This document shows positions 16,835 through 24,846 of a DNA stretch of 64,000 nt, in pieces. Source of the stretch: JANOBD01 sp031411495 (lineage in GTDB: Bacteria; Planctomycetota; Phycisphaerae; Tepidisphaerales; Tepidisphaeraceae); contig JANOBD010000148.1 in assembly GCA_031411495.1 (NCBI GenBank), positions 139,195 through 203,194 of the forward strand. The letters are read 5' to 3'. A program made the position numbers and the translations under genes. The notes beneath the pieces are model-generated. The model searched no databases and was not told the origin of the DNA. It saw only the letters and a program-made list of their open reading frames with translations. Each line of letters starts with the position of its first letter. Within the stretch, counting starts at the first letter, position 1.

Positions 16835-19797
16835 CGCCGGATCGCGCCGGTGATGTCGCGGAAATCCTCGATCAGCCCGGTCTCGAGGTTCCAGGTGATC
16901 GTGGAAAAGCCGATCCGCGACGTGCCCTGGGAATCGAAGACCTCGACCGGCTGGGCGTCGGTCCCGTGGGCGTGGGCGAGCTGGGTCTGGAGGTCGTAGA
17001 GAAGCTCGGCGGCGTCGAAGGAGGTCTCCTTCGAGCGGACGGCGACCTCGCCGACGGCGCGCAGGGTTTTCAGATCGATCCGCGGGGTCATCTGGTCGAA
17101 GCCGGTGGTCGTGTCGATCGGCGTAAGGGTGCCGGTGATCTGGTTGCAGATGATGCGGACGGGTTCGTTCGCGCCTTCACGCTGGAAGCCGACGCGAACG
17201 CCGCCGTTGAGCACCAGCAGGCCGCCGCGCATGTCCCAGTCCAGGCGCTCGCGCCACAGCATGGCGAGTTCGCCGGGGCCGAACTTGCCCTTGTCGTCGG
17301 CGGGCTTGGCGCGGTGGTCGATCATGAGCATCCGGCCGGGCGCGGGGACGTGCATGGTGCCGGCGGCGAGGTCGATCTCGAGCCGCGAACTGTCGAGCGA
17401 CGAACTGCGACCGTCCGTGGTCGTGACGTTAAGCGTGACGTCGGTGTCGAGCGTGAGCGATCGGATGGATTCGAACTCGAGCCCGCCGAGGCCAGTGGCG
17501 GCAGGTTTCGTCGCGCTGGCCGGCTTGCTCTGGAATTGCATCGTTCCGTGTCTGGCTTGTGCGTACAACTGGGAACCCTTGTCGTCGTGGCCGTTGATGC
17601 CGACCGCGCCGACGAACTGGCACACGCCGGTTTTGCCGTCGAGGTTCATGGACTCGGCCCAGTTGACGCCGACATCCGTGCCCGACCGTTTCGGATTCGC
17701 GCCGACGAAGCTCCCTTCGCCGGGCACACGGATGTCGCCGGTGGCAGGATCGAGTTCGATTTCGCTTCCCTGGAGCGATCCCTTGGGACTCGAAAGCAGG
17801 GCGGGAGCGCCGCGCACTTTCAATCGCTGTGCTTCTGCGATGCCGGCGAGTTCAACTTCCTGCCCGTCGACGGACGACCCGTCCGGGCGGGTGATGTGAA
17901 CCGCTTTCTCCGCGCTGAATCCGGTCACCAGCGTGAAGAAGTCGGCGTCCGCATCCTGATCATTTGCCAGCGAGATGGGCTTGGTTTGTACGCTCATGGA
18001 TCCCGCGGCGAGATTCATTCCCCTGGCATCGAGGAGCCGGACCTCGCCGTCGCAGAGGATCGAGTTAAGGAGGGCATCGTGTTCCGCGCCGACAAAGCCG
18101 AGTTGGATATCCTGTGCCGAAAGCGTTCGCTGGGTCGCATCCGCGCCGACCTTGCAGACGGCATCGCCGCGCGCGTGGACCCGGCGCAGCAGCGACAGGT
18201 CGGGGCTGGGCATGGCGAAGCGCGAACCCGTCGCCGGTTCCGGCGCATCCTCCGGCGGCGCATCGAAACCGAGTTCGAGCGTCGCGCAGTTGAGCGACAG
18301 CCGATCGGAATCGACCTTCGCGTCGCCATCGACGTTAATCTTCTCCAATGCCGCGCCGGGGCCGGACCCGAGCGTGAGCGTCAACTTCCTGGCCCACGAC
18401 ATGGCCAGCGGCGATTTCTGTTTTTCGCTGGCCGGAATGTTCAGCGCGCCGCCGCCTTCGATGGTGGCGAGGCCGGCATTCTGATCGATGGTCAGCGGGC
18501 TCCGCGAGCGGAGCTGAGCGCCGTTGAGGTCGGTCAATTCAATCGCGCGGACGGTTCCGCCCGGCTCGACGCGGACCTTCCCCGCATCGGGCTCGACGTG
18601 AATCACCCGGCCGACGGCGACGGCGCCGTTCTCGTCGATCCGCGCCGGCGAACCGACCAGTTCCACCATCTGCGTATGCGGCGCATCGGGGACGAGTCGT
18701 ACCGGGCGGACGATGAGCTTGCCCGTCCAGTGGATTTCCAGCGGCTGGGGTTGAGTCGTCGGCGCGGTGGCCGGCGAGGTTTGCGTCCTGTGGCCTGCCG
18801 CTTCGGATCGCGGCCGTGCCCGCTTGGCGGGCGCCTTCGGTTCCGGTTTCTTAGACGACTGTTCGAGAGGGATGACGCAGCGCATCACATCGCCGCTGGC
18901 GATCTCCTTGCCGTCCTTGATGACGTGAACGTCCTTGTCAAACGTGGCGTGATACAGGTCGTTGCCACGATCGGTCGGAGCAGGCGTTTCGACCGCGACG
19001 ATGCCGATCAGCGATTCCAAAGCAGAGGAGGAGGTGTGGCGGTTCGGTGCCGGAACACGTGTCACCACCGCTTCGCCGACAAACTTCGAGACATCATGCA
19101 CCAGCAGCCGATTGCCGCGGAGGATTTCCAGCTGGTCGAGCATACCTTCGCGATCGTTCCACGCGAGGTTAAGACCCTGGCCGTCGAAGTCGAAATCCCG
19201 GCCGCGCATGGTGACGGGCACTTGTTCGGCGGCGTAACCCTGGCCGTTGACGACGCAATCGATCGTCGAGATGCGATTGGAGTTCGAATCGAACTTCACC
19301 GCCGGCACGGTTACCGTAATGACAGGCTCGGCATCGGTCTTGTGTTCGAAGAAGCACAGCTTGACGTCGTGCAGTTCGCCGTTGGTGGGCGTGGACGTTG
19401 CGAGCGCTTTGGAATCGGTCCGCGCACCCGCCTGGGTGTAGAAGACGTGACCGTCGACGCCATCAAGGCTGATCATGGAATCGCCCTTGCCATAGAAGCG
19501 CGCCTGCGGCTTGACGACATCGACCGAACCGTCGGGGCGCGGGACGACGTCTTCGCTGCGGAACTCGTTGACCACGCGCAGCGACTTGGGGTCCATCGAC
19601 TGCACCCAGACGCCGGCGCTCTTGCCAACCGGGACGTTCGGATCGAGCGACGGGATCGTCGTCGGCACGACTTTGGTCGTCGCCGATGGGGGCGCCAACT
19701 CCGCGGCCGTGAACTCTGGTCCGCCGCGCATCACGAAGAAGTAAAAAATCCCGCCCAGCGTCAACGCCAGCAGGCAGACAATGATTGCAGCGCGCAT
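16831..19797 (-). CDS. Giant LptC/LptA (OstA)-like LPS export protein
   Basis: This 988-aa protein is anchored by one N-terminal helix (IIVCLLALTLGGIFYFFV). Residues 70-230 look like LptC: VVKPQARFYGKGDSMISL, VITVTVPAVKFDS, and PVTMRGRDFDFDGQGLNLAW, in which a derepressed beta-jellyroll is built from short strands. The remainder carries further OstA-like strands (VDGQEVELAGIAEAQRLKVR, SLQGSEIELDPATGDIRVPG, VRIICNQITGTLTPIDTTT). LptC and LptA normally have about 190 residues each, so this is a strongly extended or multiply repeated form. The next gene upstream is kdsD, as in proteobacterial kdsD-kdsC-lptC-lptA clusters, supporting a role in moving LPS from the inner to the outer membrane. The 1,712-aa plus-strand frame over this region is a shadow. 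Confidence 0.75.
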   Translation of the reverse strand: MRAAIIVCLLALTLGGIFYFFVMRGGPEFTAAELAPPSATTKVVPTTIPSLDPNVPVGKSAGVWVQSMDPKSLRVVNEFRSEDVVPRPDGSVDVVKPQARFYGKGDSMISLDGVDGHVFYTQAGARTDSKALATSTPTNGELHDVKLCFFEHKTDAEPVITVTVPAVKFDSNSNRISTIDCVVNGQGYAAEQVPVTMRGRDFDFDGQGLNLAWNDREGMLDQLEILRGNRLLVHDVSKFVGEAVVTRVPAPNRHTSSSALESLIGIVAVETPAPTDRGNDLYHATFDKDVHVIKDGKEIASGDVMRCVIPLEQSSKKPEPKAPAKRARPRSEAAGHRTQTSPATAPTTQPQPLEIHWTGKLIVRPVRLVPDAPHTQMVELVGSPARIDENGAVAVGRVIHVEPDAGKVRVEPGGTVRAIELTDLNGAQLRSRSPLTIDQNAGLATIEGGGALNIPASEKQKSPLAMSWARKLTLTLGSGPGAALEKINVDGDAKVDSDRLSLNCATLELGFDAPPEDAPEPATGSRFAMPSPDLSLLRRVHARGDAVCKVGADATQRTLSAQDIQLGFVGAEHDALLNSILCDGEVRLLDARGMNLAAGSMSVQTKPISLANDQDADADFFTLVTGFSAEKAVHITRPDGSSVDGQEVELAGIAEAQRLKVRGAPALLSSPKGSLQGSEIELDPATGDIRVPGEGSFVGANPKRSGTDVGVNWAESMNLDGKTGVCQFVGAVGINGHDDKGSQLYAQARHGTMQFQSKPASATKPAATGLGGLEFESIRSLTLDTDVTLNVTTTDGRSSSLDSSRLEIDLAAGTMHVPAPGRMLMIDHRAKPADDKGKFGPGELAMLWRERLDWDMRGGLLVLNGGVRVGFQREGANEPVRIICNQITGTLTPIDTTTGFDQMTPRIDLKTLRAVGEVAVRSKETSFDAAELLYDLQTQLAHAHGTDAQPVEVFDSQGTSRIGFSTITWNLETGLIEDFRDITGAIRR

Positions 19798-19838
19798 CGG
19801 ATTCCTTTCAAACGCTTACGCCGTCCACTTCGCTACGC

Positions 19839-19874
19839 ACGGCCAGTTCTCCACTCACGGCCAGTTCTCCACTC
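19839..19874. repeat. Perfect 18-bp tandem duplication at the kdsD 3' end
   Basis: The 18-mer ACGGCCAGTTCTCCACTC occurs at 19839-19856 and again at 19857-19874 with no mismatch. The second copy runs into the kdsD stop codon (19873-19875). Confidence 0.85.
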
Positions 19875-20874
19875 ACGTCTCTTCGTCGTTCACGTCGAAC
19901 ATTTTCAACACGACCAGGTCCTGGACGTCGATCATGCCGATCGGGCGATCGTCCGGGTCGACAACCGGCAATTCGTCGATTCGCAGAGGGCGCATGATCG
20001 CGATCGCCTCGCTCGCCAGCGCATCGGCGCGGACTCGCTTGGGATTTCGAGTCATCACGCTCGCCACCGGCGTTTCCATCGCGCCGCGCGGATCGCGCAG
20101 CACGAGCCGGCGCAGGTCGCCGTCGCTGAAGATGCCGCTGATCTTGCCGCGGTCGTCGATGAGGATCACCGCGCCGCTGCGACGCTTGATCCGCGACACG
20201 TCCGCGAGCACCTGGCCGACGGTCAACTGCTCGCTCGCCAGCGGGAGATTTTCGCCGGCTTTGAACGTCATCGCCTCGCTCACGCGGATGAGCTTGCGAC
20301 CCAGTTGGCCCGCGGGGTGAAAGACCGCGAACTGGTCGGCGTTGAAGTCGCGCGCCTTCATCACCGAGAGCGCAAGCGCATCGCCGAGTGCGAGCATGGC
20401 CGTGGTCGAGGCGCTGGGCGCGAGTTTGAGCGGGCAGGCCTCTTCGATCTTCCCGGTTGCGATCGTCACATCCGCGTACTTGCCGAGCGAACTCGTGCGC
20501 GTCGCGCAGACGGCAATGACCGGGTGGTTGAGTTTCTTCACGATGCTCAGCAGTCGCAGGATCTCGTCGGTCTCTCCGGAGGCGCTGAGGAGCATGACCA
20601 GATCGCCGTCGCGGACGGCGCCCACGTCGCCGTGAACGGCGTCGCCGGCCGAGAGAAAGTGGGAGGGCGTGCCGGTGCTCGCGAACGTCGCCGAGAGCTT
20701 GCGCGCCACGTGGCCCGCCTTGCCCATTCCGCTGAGCAGGAGGGAACCGCGGCATTCGAGGATCAGATCGAGGGCGCGTTCGAAGTCGTCGTCGACCGCT
20801 TCGCGCATCCGAGCCACAGCGGCGGCTTCAACCTCGATGACCTGGCGGGCGAAATCACGGATACTTTCATCCAT
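19873..20874 (-). CDS. kdsD: Arabinose-5-phosphate isomerase, KdsD/KpsF family
   Basis: This 333-aa enzyme interconverts D-ribulose-5-phosphate and D-arabinose-5-phosphate, the first step of Kdo synthesis for LPS. The N-terminal SIS domain shows GMGKAGHVARKLSATFASTG, then GDAVHGDVGAVRDGDLVMLL and SASGETDEI. The GHVA-region, HGD and SxSGET positions are characteristic of KdsD. Two CBS motifs follow from about residue 205 (LPLASEQLTVGQVLADVS, and MTRNPKRVRADALASEAI with RIDELPVVDPDDRPIGMIDV). It lies 75 bases upstream of the LptC-like gene. It indicates that this organism makes Kdo and hence has an LPS-containing outer membrane. Confidence 0.93.
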   Translation of the reverse strand: MDESIRDFARQVIEVEAAAVARMREAVDDDFERALDLILECRGSLLLSGMGKAGHVARKLSATFASTGTPSHFLSAGDAVHGDVGAVRDGDLVMLLSASGETDEILRLLSIVKKLNHPVIAVCATRTSSLGKYADVTIATGKIEEACPLKLAPSASTTAMLALGDALALSVMKARDFNADQFAVFHPAGQLGRKLIRVSEAMTFKAGENLPLASEQLTVGQVLADVSRIKRRSGAVILIDDRGKISGIFSDGDLRRLVLRDPRGAMETPVASVMTRNPKRVRADALASEAIAIMRPLRIDELPVVDPDDRPIGMIDVQDLVVLKMFDVNDEET

Positions 20875-20922
20875 CCGCCGCTCATCCTAACCGAATGGAA
20901 CGCACCATCCCAACCCCGCAGG

Positions 20923-21753
20923 TCACTTCGCCGGCTGCGTCGCGGCCTGATGCTTAAGCAGTTCCTGAACCTCAGGCGGCAGCGCAAAGACCTCATCGGG
21001 AATCTCGACGTTGTGTTCCACCTTTGTGTTTACCTGCTCCGGCGAAAGTCCGCTCATCGATTGGCGCGTTTTCATCGCCATGCGGATCGGCACCGCATCC
21101 TCATAATCCATGTACCGGGTGGTGACGACGATGTTCCCCATATCGGTGGGCACGACGCCATCGGTGCGAAGGAGCAGACCGGTCTTGACCTCGTAGTAGC
21201 GCGTCTCGACCGCATCGATCGATTTGTACTTCAGCACCATCTTGTAAACGTTTACGTCGTTGAGATCGGTCATCTCGGTGACCTCGGCCGACTTGTACGG
21301 CTCGAGAGAGATCTCCGGCGTGAGTTGCATCGATTCGAGTGTCGACTGCGCCATCACGCCGCTCAGGATGCGCGGGCCGCCGGTCTGATCGTTCTTCCAG
21401 ACGATGCCGTCGGTGACGCCGATGGTGAACTTGTCGACATTCGGGATTTCGGTCCAGATCCGCGCCTTCCCGTCACTGCGGATGTCGGCGACGAGTTTGC
21501 CGTGGATGCCGAGATCGGCCAGTTGATACTCGGCTTCGAGGTGGCGCGACTTGATGCTGGCGTACGCCTCTTTGCCTCCGGTGGCTTCGATGTAGCGATC
21601 GATCACGGCCTGTGCGCTGGGAAGCGGCTGTGTCGCTGCCGGCGACGTGGAAGGCGCGGTGGCCGGCGCGGCGTCCTGGGCGCGAAGCATCGACAGCGTG
21701 ATCAAACACGCGGCCGCCGCGGCGGCGAGTACTGTCCGTTTGCCGTAGGTCAT
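20923..21753 (-). CDS. Exported LolA-like/outer-membrane lipoprotein-sorting family protein
   Basis: This 276-aa protein has a signal peptide (TVLAAAAAACLITLSMLRAQ) and an Ala/Pro/Thr linker. Its core begins AQAVIDRYIEATGGKEAYAS, the typical start of planctomycete proteins assigned to the LolA/VioE-like beta half-barrel family. Next come MVLKYKSIDAVETRYYEVKT and LLLRTDGVVPTDMGNI. It ends AATQPAK. It may shuttle hydrophobic ligands or lipoproteins in the periplasm, but sequence similarity to true LolA is only partial. It sits 48 bases upstream of kdsD and may share the LPS-related transcript. Confidence 0.72.
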   Translation of the reverse strand: MTYGKRTVLAAAAAACLITLSMLRAQDAAPATAPSTSPAATQPLPSAQAVIDRYIEATGGKEAYASIKSRHLEAEYQLADLGIHGKLVADIRSDGKARIWTEIPNVDKFTIGVTDGIVWKNDQTGGPRILSGVMAQSTLESMQLTPEISLEPYKSAEVTEMTDLNDVNVYKMVLKYKSIDAVETRYYEVKTGLLLRTDGVVPTDMGNIVVTTRYMDYEDAVPIRMAMKTRQSMSGLSPEQVNTKVEHNVEIPDEVFALPPEVQELLKHQAATQPAK

Positions 21754-21958
21754 GCTTTCATTCTTGCCGAAGCAACTGGCGAAGTCGAACCCGCCCGGTT
21801 GCAGCGCGATGATTCCTCCATCGCTCAGACACGAATGACGTTGACGTTGGCCGTCAGTTACGGAAGCGCCCGCGGTTTGTATGCAAAACGCCGTGGGAGG
21901 CGAAGCAGCCGAAACGGGCCGGCCGAAAGGACTCGCGATGAGCGCAGACGTGATCGAA

Positions 21959-22042
<84 letters not shown>

Positions 22043-22125
22043 GAGATCGCGAGCGTAGCAAATCGCTCGCGCGTTTTCTAGCAACGATTCGCCGTCGATC
22101 ATGACGCCCGACAGGGTGGATCTGC

Positions 22126-22593
22126 CTACTTCGACGGCTGAGTTGCGGCGGCCTCGTCGATCTTGGCGAGGTATTTGCCGGGATTCTTCTCGAACTGTTT
22201 CACGCAGTCCTTGCAGCAGAACTCCACCAGTTGATTCGTGGCGCGATGGACGTACAGAATCGGCTCGCCCATGCCGCCTAGCGCTTCGTCGGAGACGACG
22301 CAGTTCTTGACGGGATAGGTGGCCTTCAGCGTTTCGACGATCTTCGCGTCGAGCTTCTTTTGATTGGCTTCGACATCCTTCTTAAACGATCCGACGCAGT
22401 CCTTGCAGCAGAAGCGAACCTCTCGCCCGCCGATCTGTTCGATCTGGACGGTGCCATCGGTGGGAAGCGTTTCACCGCTCATAATGCAGGTGTTGAGCGG
22501 GTAGACGCTTGCGGGCTTGGTGGCCGGTTCGCCAGCGAACGAAAAGCCGACGAGCGCGGAAAGGGTCAGCATCGCGATTTGGGCAGATTTCAC
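22126..22593 (-). CDS. Exported protein with two YHS/TRASH-like Cys-rich units
   Basis: The start is GTG at 22593 with AGGAG upstream, giving a 155-aa protein with signal peptide VKSAQIAMLTLSALVGFSFA. Two repeats follow. The first has CIMSGETLP and then VRFCCKDCVGSFKKDV. The second has CVVSDEALGG and then VEFCCKDCVKQFEKNP. This C-X-n-FCCxxCxxxF pattern is typical of YHS/TRASH metal-binding modules, so it probably binds copper or another soft metal in the periplasm. The protein ends AAATQPSK, like other exported proteins here. Upstream sequence to 22782 is open but carries no coding signal. No neighbour suggests a dedicated metal pathway. Confidence 0.78.
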   Translation of the reverse strand: MKSAQIAMLTLSALVGFSFAGEPATKPASVYPLNTCIMSGETLPTDGTVQIEQIGGREVRFCCKDCVGSFKKDVEANQKKLDAKIVETLKATYPVKNCVVSDEALGGMGEPILYVHRATNQLVEFCCKDCVKQFEKNPGKYLAKIDEAAATQPSK

Positions 22594-22797
22594 GGAGGCT
22601 CCTGTTTGGGTTGTGAGGCCGGTCATTGTAGGCAAATGGCTCCTCGATCCCAGCGAAACGGGCATTCCGGATGGCAAAAACATTGCAAGTGCGGGATGTG
22701 AGGGGACTTTCGCTTGCCAACTGCCGGTAAGATTCGCTACATTTTCCGAGACTATCTGGCGGGTGTGTTGCCCGGCAGACACGATGAGGCGTTCGTG

Positions 22798-22852
22798 GAG
22801 GACTCAAGTCCTCGCGCCGTTTCGTGGCTCGTGTACGTAAGGAGTGTAAGCC
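22798..22852 (+). promoter_or_regulatory. infC leader hairpin and strong ribosome site
   Basis: GAGGACT (22798-22804) and AGTCCTC (22807-22813) form a 7-bp inverted repeat. Downstream lies AAGGAG (22839-22844), 8 bases before the AUC start of infC. An in-frame TAA at 22847-22849 prevents any longer reading frame. Confidence 0.6.
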
Positions 22853-23518
22853 ATCGCTACCAATTTCCGCCGCAACCACCTGATCCGCATCTCTCCGGTT
22901 CGTCTCGTCGACGCCAACGACGAAATGGTCGGAATCGTTCCGACCGCCGAGGCGCTCCGCATGGACATGGACGCCGGCCTCGACCTCGTCGAAGTCGCTC
23001 CCACCGCCCGCCCGCCCGTCTGCAAAATCCTCGACTACGGTAAGTTCATGTACCAGCAGTCGAAGAAGGAAGACAAAGCGCGCTCGCACAGCAAGGGTGG
23101 CCAGCTCAAGGAAGTGAAGATCAAGACGGTCCGCATCGGCGACCACGATCTTCAGATCAAGATCAATCACGCCAAGGCGTTCCTTGAAGAGGGCAACAAG
23201 GTTCAGTTCACGCTCCAGTTCAAGGGCCGTGAGATTGCGCACTCGGAACTCGGTTACCAGATCTTCAAGAAGATCAAGGAAGCGCTCTACCTGGTGAGCA
23301 AAGTGGAACAGGATGCGCGGATGATGGGCAAGCGCATCAACCTGGTGCTGATGCCGGATCACAAAGATCCGAACAAGCTCAAAGACCCGGCCAACGCCCC
23401 CAAGAGCGTGACGGCCGCCCGCACCGGCGCGGTCTTGAATATCCCGTCCACCGCAGTCACACCTCGGCCCGCTCCGGCGGCGGCGGCGCCCCGTCCTACG
23501 ACCTCTTCGGCGAAGTGA
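22853..23518 (+). CDS. infC: Translation initiation factor IF-3, AUC start codon
   Basis: This 221-aa factor prevents 30S/50S association and proofreads start codons. The conserved N domain begins upstream of the first ATG (22925): NFRRNHLIRISPVRLVDAND, then EMVGIVPTAEALRMDMDAGL and DLVEVAPTARPPVCKILDYG. Reading upstream, an in-frame TAA at 22847 leaves only ATC at 22853 as a plausible start, placed 8 bases after AAGGAG. A rare AUU/AUC/AUA start is known in infC of other bacteria and lets IF-3 repress its own synthesis. The C domain (KIKTVRIGDHDLQIKINHAK, FKGREIAHSELG) is complete. A basic, Ala/Pro-rich tail is added after the C domain. rpmI and rplT do not follow. Confidence 0.95.
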   Translation: MATNFRRNHLIRISPVRLVDANDEMVGIVPTAEALRMDMDAGLDLVEVAPTARPPVCKILDYGKFMYQQSKKEDKARSHSKGGQLKEVKIKTVRIGDHDLQIKINHAKAFLEEGNKVQFTLQFKGREIAHSELGYQIFKKIKEALYLVSKVEQDARMMGKRINLVLMPDHKDPNKLKDPANAPKSVTAARTGAVLNIPSTAVTPRPAPAAAAPRPTTSSAK

Positions 23519-23549
23519 CCGGCGTCACTCGCATTCAGAAAAATGACTG

Positions 23550-23583
23550 ACGGGCACCACGACGGTGGTGCCCGTTTTCGTTT
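23550..23583. terminator. Bidirectional terminator between infC and the secretion operon
   Basis: ACGGGCACCAC (23550-23560) and GTGGTGCCCGT (23565-23575) form a perfect 11-bp stem with loop GACG. It is followed by TTTCGTTTT on the plus strand and by CATTTTTC a few bases beyond the stem on the minus strand, so it can serve both convergent transcripts. Confidence 0.9.
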
Positions 23584-23642
23584 TGTGTCGGGGCAGGACT
23601 TCCAGACGGTCCACGCCCAGCGCCGAGATCATTCCCGAACGA

Positions 23643-24068
23643 TCATTTCCGGCGCATCGGCTCAAGTTCCGCCGTGACCTGCGACCAGCCCGACTCGGTG
23701 CGGGCGAAAATGATCGACTGCGATTCCGAGCGGTCGAACAACACCGCGCGGACGACGATTCGCCGACGATCCGAAAAATCGGCGGGCGCGACCTCCGCGA
23801 CGAGCGTTCCGTCGGCAAGCGCCGCCGGCAACGGGATGGCGTTCTCGCCCGGAGTCGCCGCGTCCATGTTCGACGCCAGCCAGTCCTGCCCGGCGAGGAG
23901 CATCATGCGGAGTTGGGTGCCGGTCCGTTCGTCGAACGTGCGCTGCGCATCCAGCGTGGTGAGCCGGCCGATCATCACCAGAGCGACTGCAACCAGGCTG
24001 ATCATGGTGATGGCAATGATCATGGCCGCGCCGCGGCGCTGACGGGCGGGCAGGGCGATAGCATTCAC
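23643..24068 (-). CDS. GspK-like minor pseudopilin (short)
   Basis: This 141-aa protein has an N-terminal RRGAAMIIAITMISLVAVAL, a pseudopilin-type helix that lacks Glu at +5. GspK also lacks this Glu. It is much shorter than GspK (about 300 aa) and has no visible large alpha domain. It is the last gene of the operon, overlapping the previous one by 4 bp, and its C-terminal half (VVRAVLFDRSESQSIIFART) is strand-rich. It probably caps or initiates the pseudopilus; the short form is unusual. Confidence 0.7.
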   Translation of the reverse strand: MNAIALPARQRRGAAMIIAITMISLVAVALVMIGRLTTLDAQRTFDERTGTQLRMMLLAGQDWLASNMDAATPGENAIPLPAALADGTLVAEVAPADFSDRRRIVVRAVLFDRSESQSIIFARTESGWSQVTAELEPMRRK

Positions 24069-24499
24069 TTCAGACCCCCTCGTGCCTGCGCGAGCGCGAT
24101 GGACGTCTCCTTCAATCCAATCACGCAGAGATCGCCGTCGAGCCCAAACGTGATCGTTTCGACGACCGGCCAGCCCGTGATCCGGCCGGCTACTTCCCGG
24201 CGGAGCGAACCGGACGAACTCGACCAGCGCACGGACGTGTCGCCATCGCGAAGCGTGAGCCCGCCATTTTCATCCACACGAATCTCCGCGGCAGCCCAGG
24301 CATCGGCGCGCAGTTGTGCAAGCCACTGCTGGTCGGATTGAATCGCGTTCATCGCCTCCGGCACTTCGCGAAACACGCGACCAATCTGGTGAAAGAGCCG
24401 GCCGCAGACCACCACGATCATCGACATCGCAAAGATGCAAAAGAGCATCTCGATCAGTGCGAACCCTCGAACCCGAAGCCGGCTGGAGTGGGTTTTCAC
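24065..24499 (-). CDS. GspJ-like minor pseudopilin
   Basis: This 144-aa protein starts at GTG 24499 with AAGGAGG upstream and overlaps the previous stop as GTGA. Its leader VRGFALIEMLFCIFAMSMIV has the prepilin cleavage Gly and Glu+5. The remainder (WLAQLRADAWAAAEIRVD, LRREVAGRITGWPVVETI) resembles the GspJ/PulJ group in length and layout. It should be processed by a prepilin peptidase elsewhere in the genome. Confidence 0.78.
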   Translation of the reverse strand: MKTHSSRLRVRGFALIEMLFCIFAMSMIVVVCGRLFHQIGRVFREVPEAMNAIQSDQQWLAQLRADAWAAAEIRVDENGGLTLRDGDTSVRWSSSSGSLRREVAGRITGWPVVETITFGLDGDLCVIGLKETSIALAQARGGLK

Positions 24500-24846
24500 G
24501 GCGCCTCCTTCACGGGCACGAGGCCGACGAGCGTGGCCGATCGCGGCCCGATTCGCGCTTCGATCTCGATCCACGCGTGGTCCACGGGTGCCGGATCAGA
24601 TAGTTTTCGAATGGTGACGCCATCCGCTGCGCCGCCCTGTGTGACGCCGCCCCTTCGCATCGACAACAGCGTTCGCTCCGCCATCCGCGTCGCGGCGCGG
24701 TCATTCGCGAGCGTGTTGGCGACACGGATCCGCTTTGCGGTCACATCGAGAAACAGCACCAGCGTCGCCAGGATCAGCAGCAGTGCAGAGATGAACTCGA
24801 TCGAGATCAGGCCGCGCCGTCGAGTGTTTGGATAGATCCGGTTCAC
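24496..24846 (-). CDS. GspI-like minor pseudopilin
   Basis: This 116-aa protein has the leader RRRGLISIEFISALLLILAT with Gly-1 and Glu+5 but Leu rather than Phe at +1. The next part (RVANTLANDRAATRMAERTL) matches the alpha-helical spine of GspI, and the domain after it is short and strand-rich. It overlaps its neighbours by 4 bp on both sides (ATGA and GTGA), so it is translationally coupled in the E-F-F-I-J-K operon. Confidence 0.76.
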   Translation of the reverse strand: MNRIYPNTRRRGLISIEFISALLLILATLVLFLDVTAKRIRVANTLANDRAATRMAERTLLSMRRGGVTQGGAADGVTIRKLSDPAPVDHAWIEIEARIGPRSATLVGLVPVKEAP

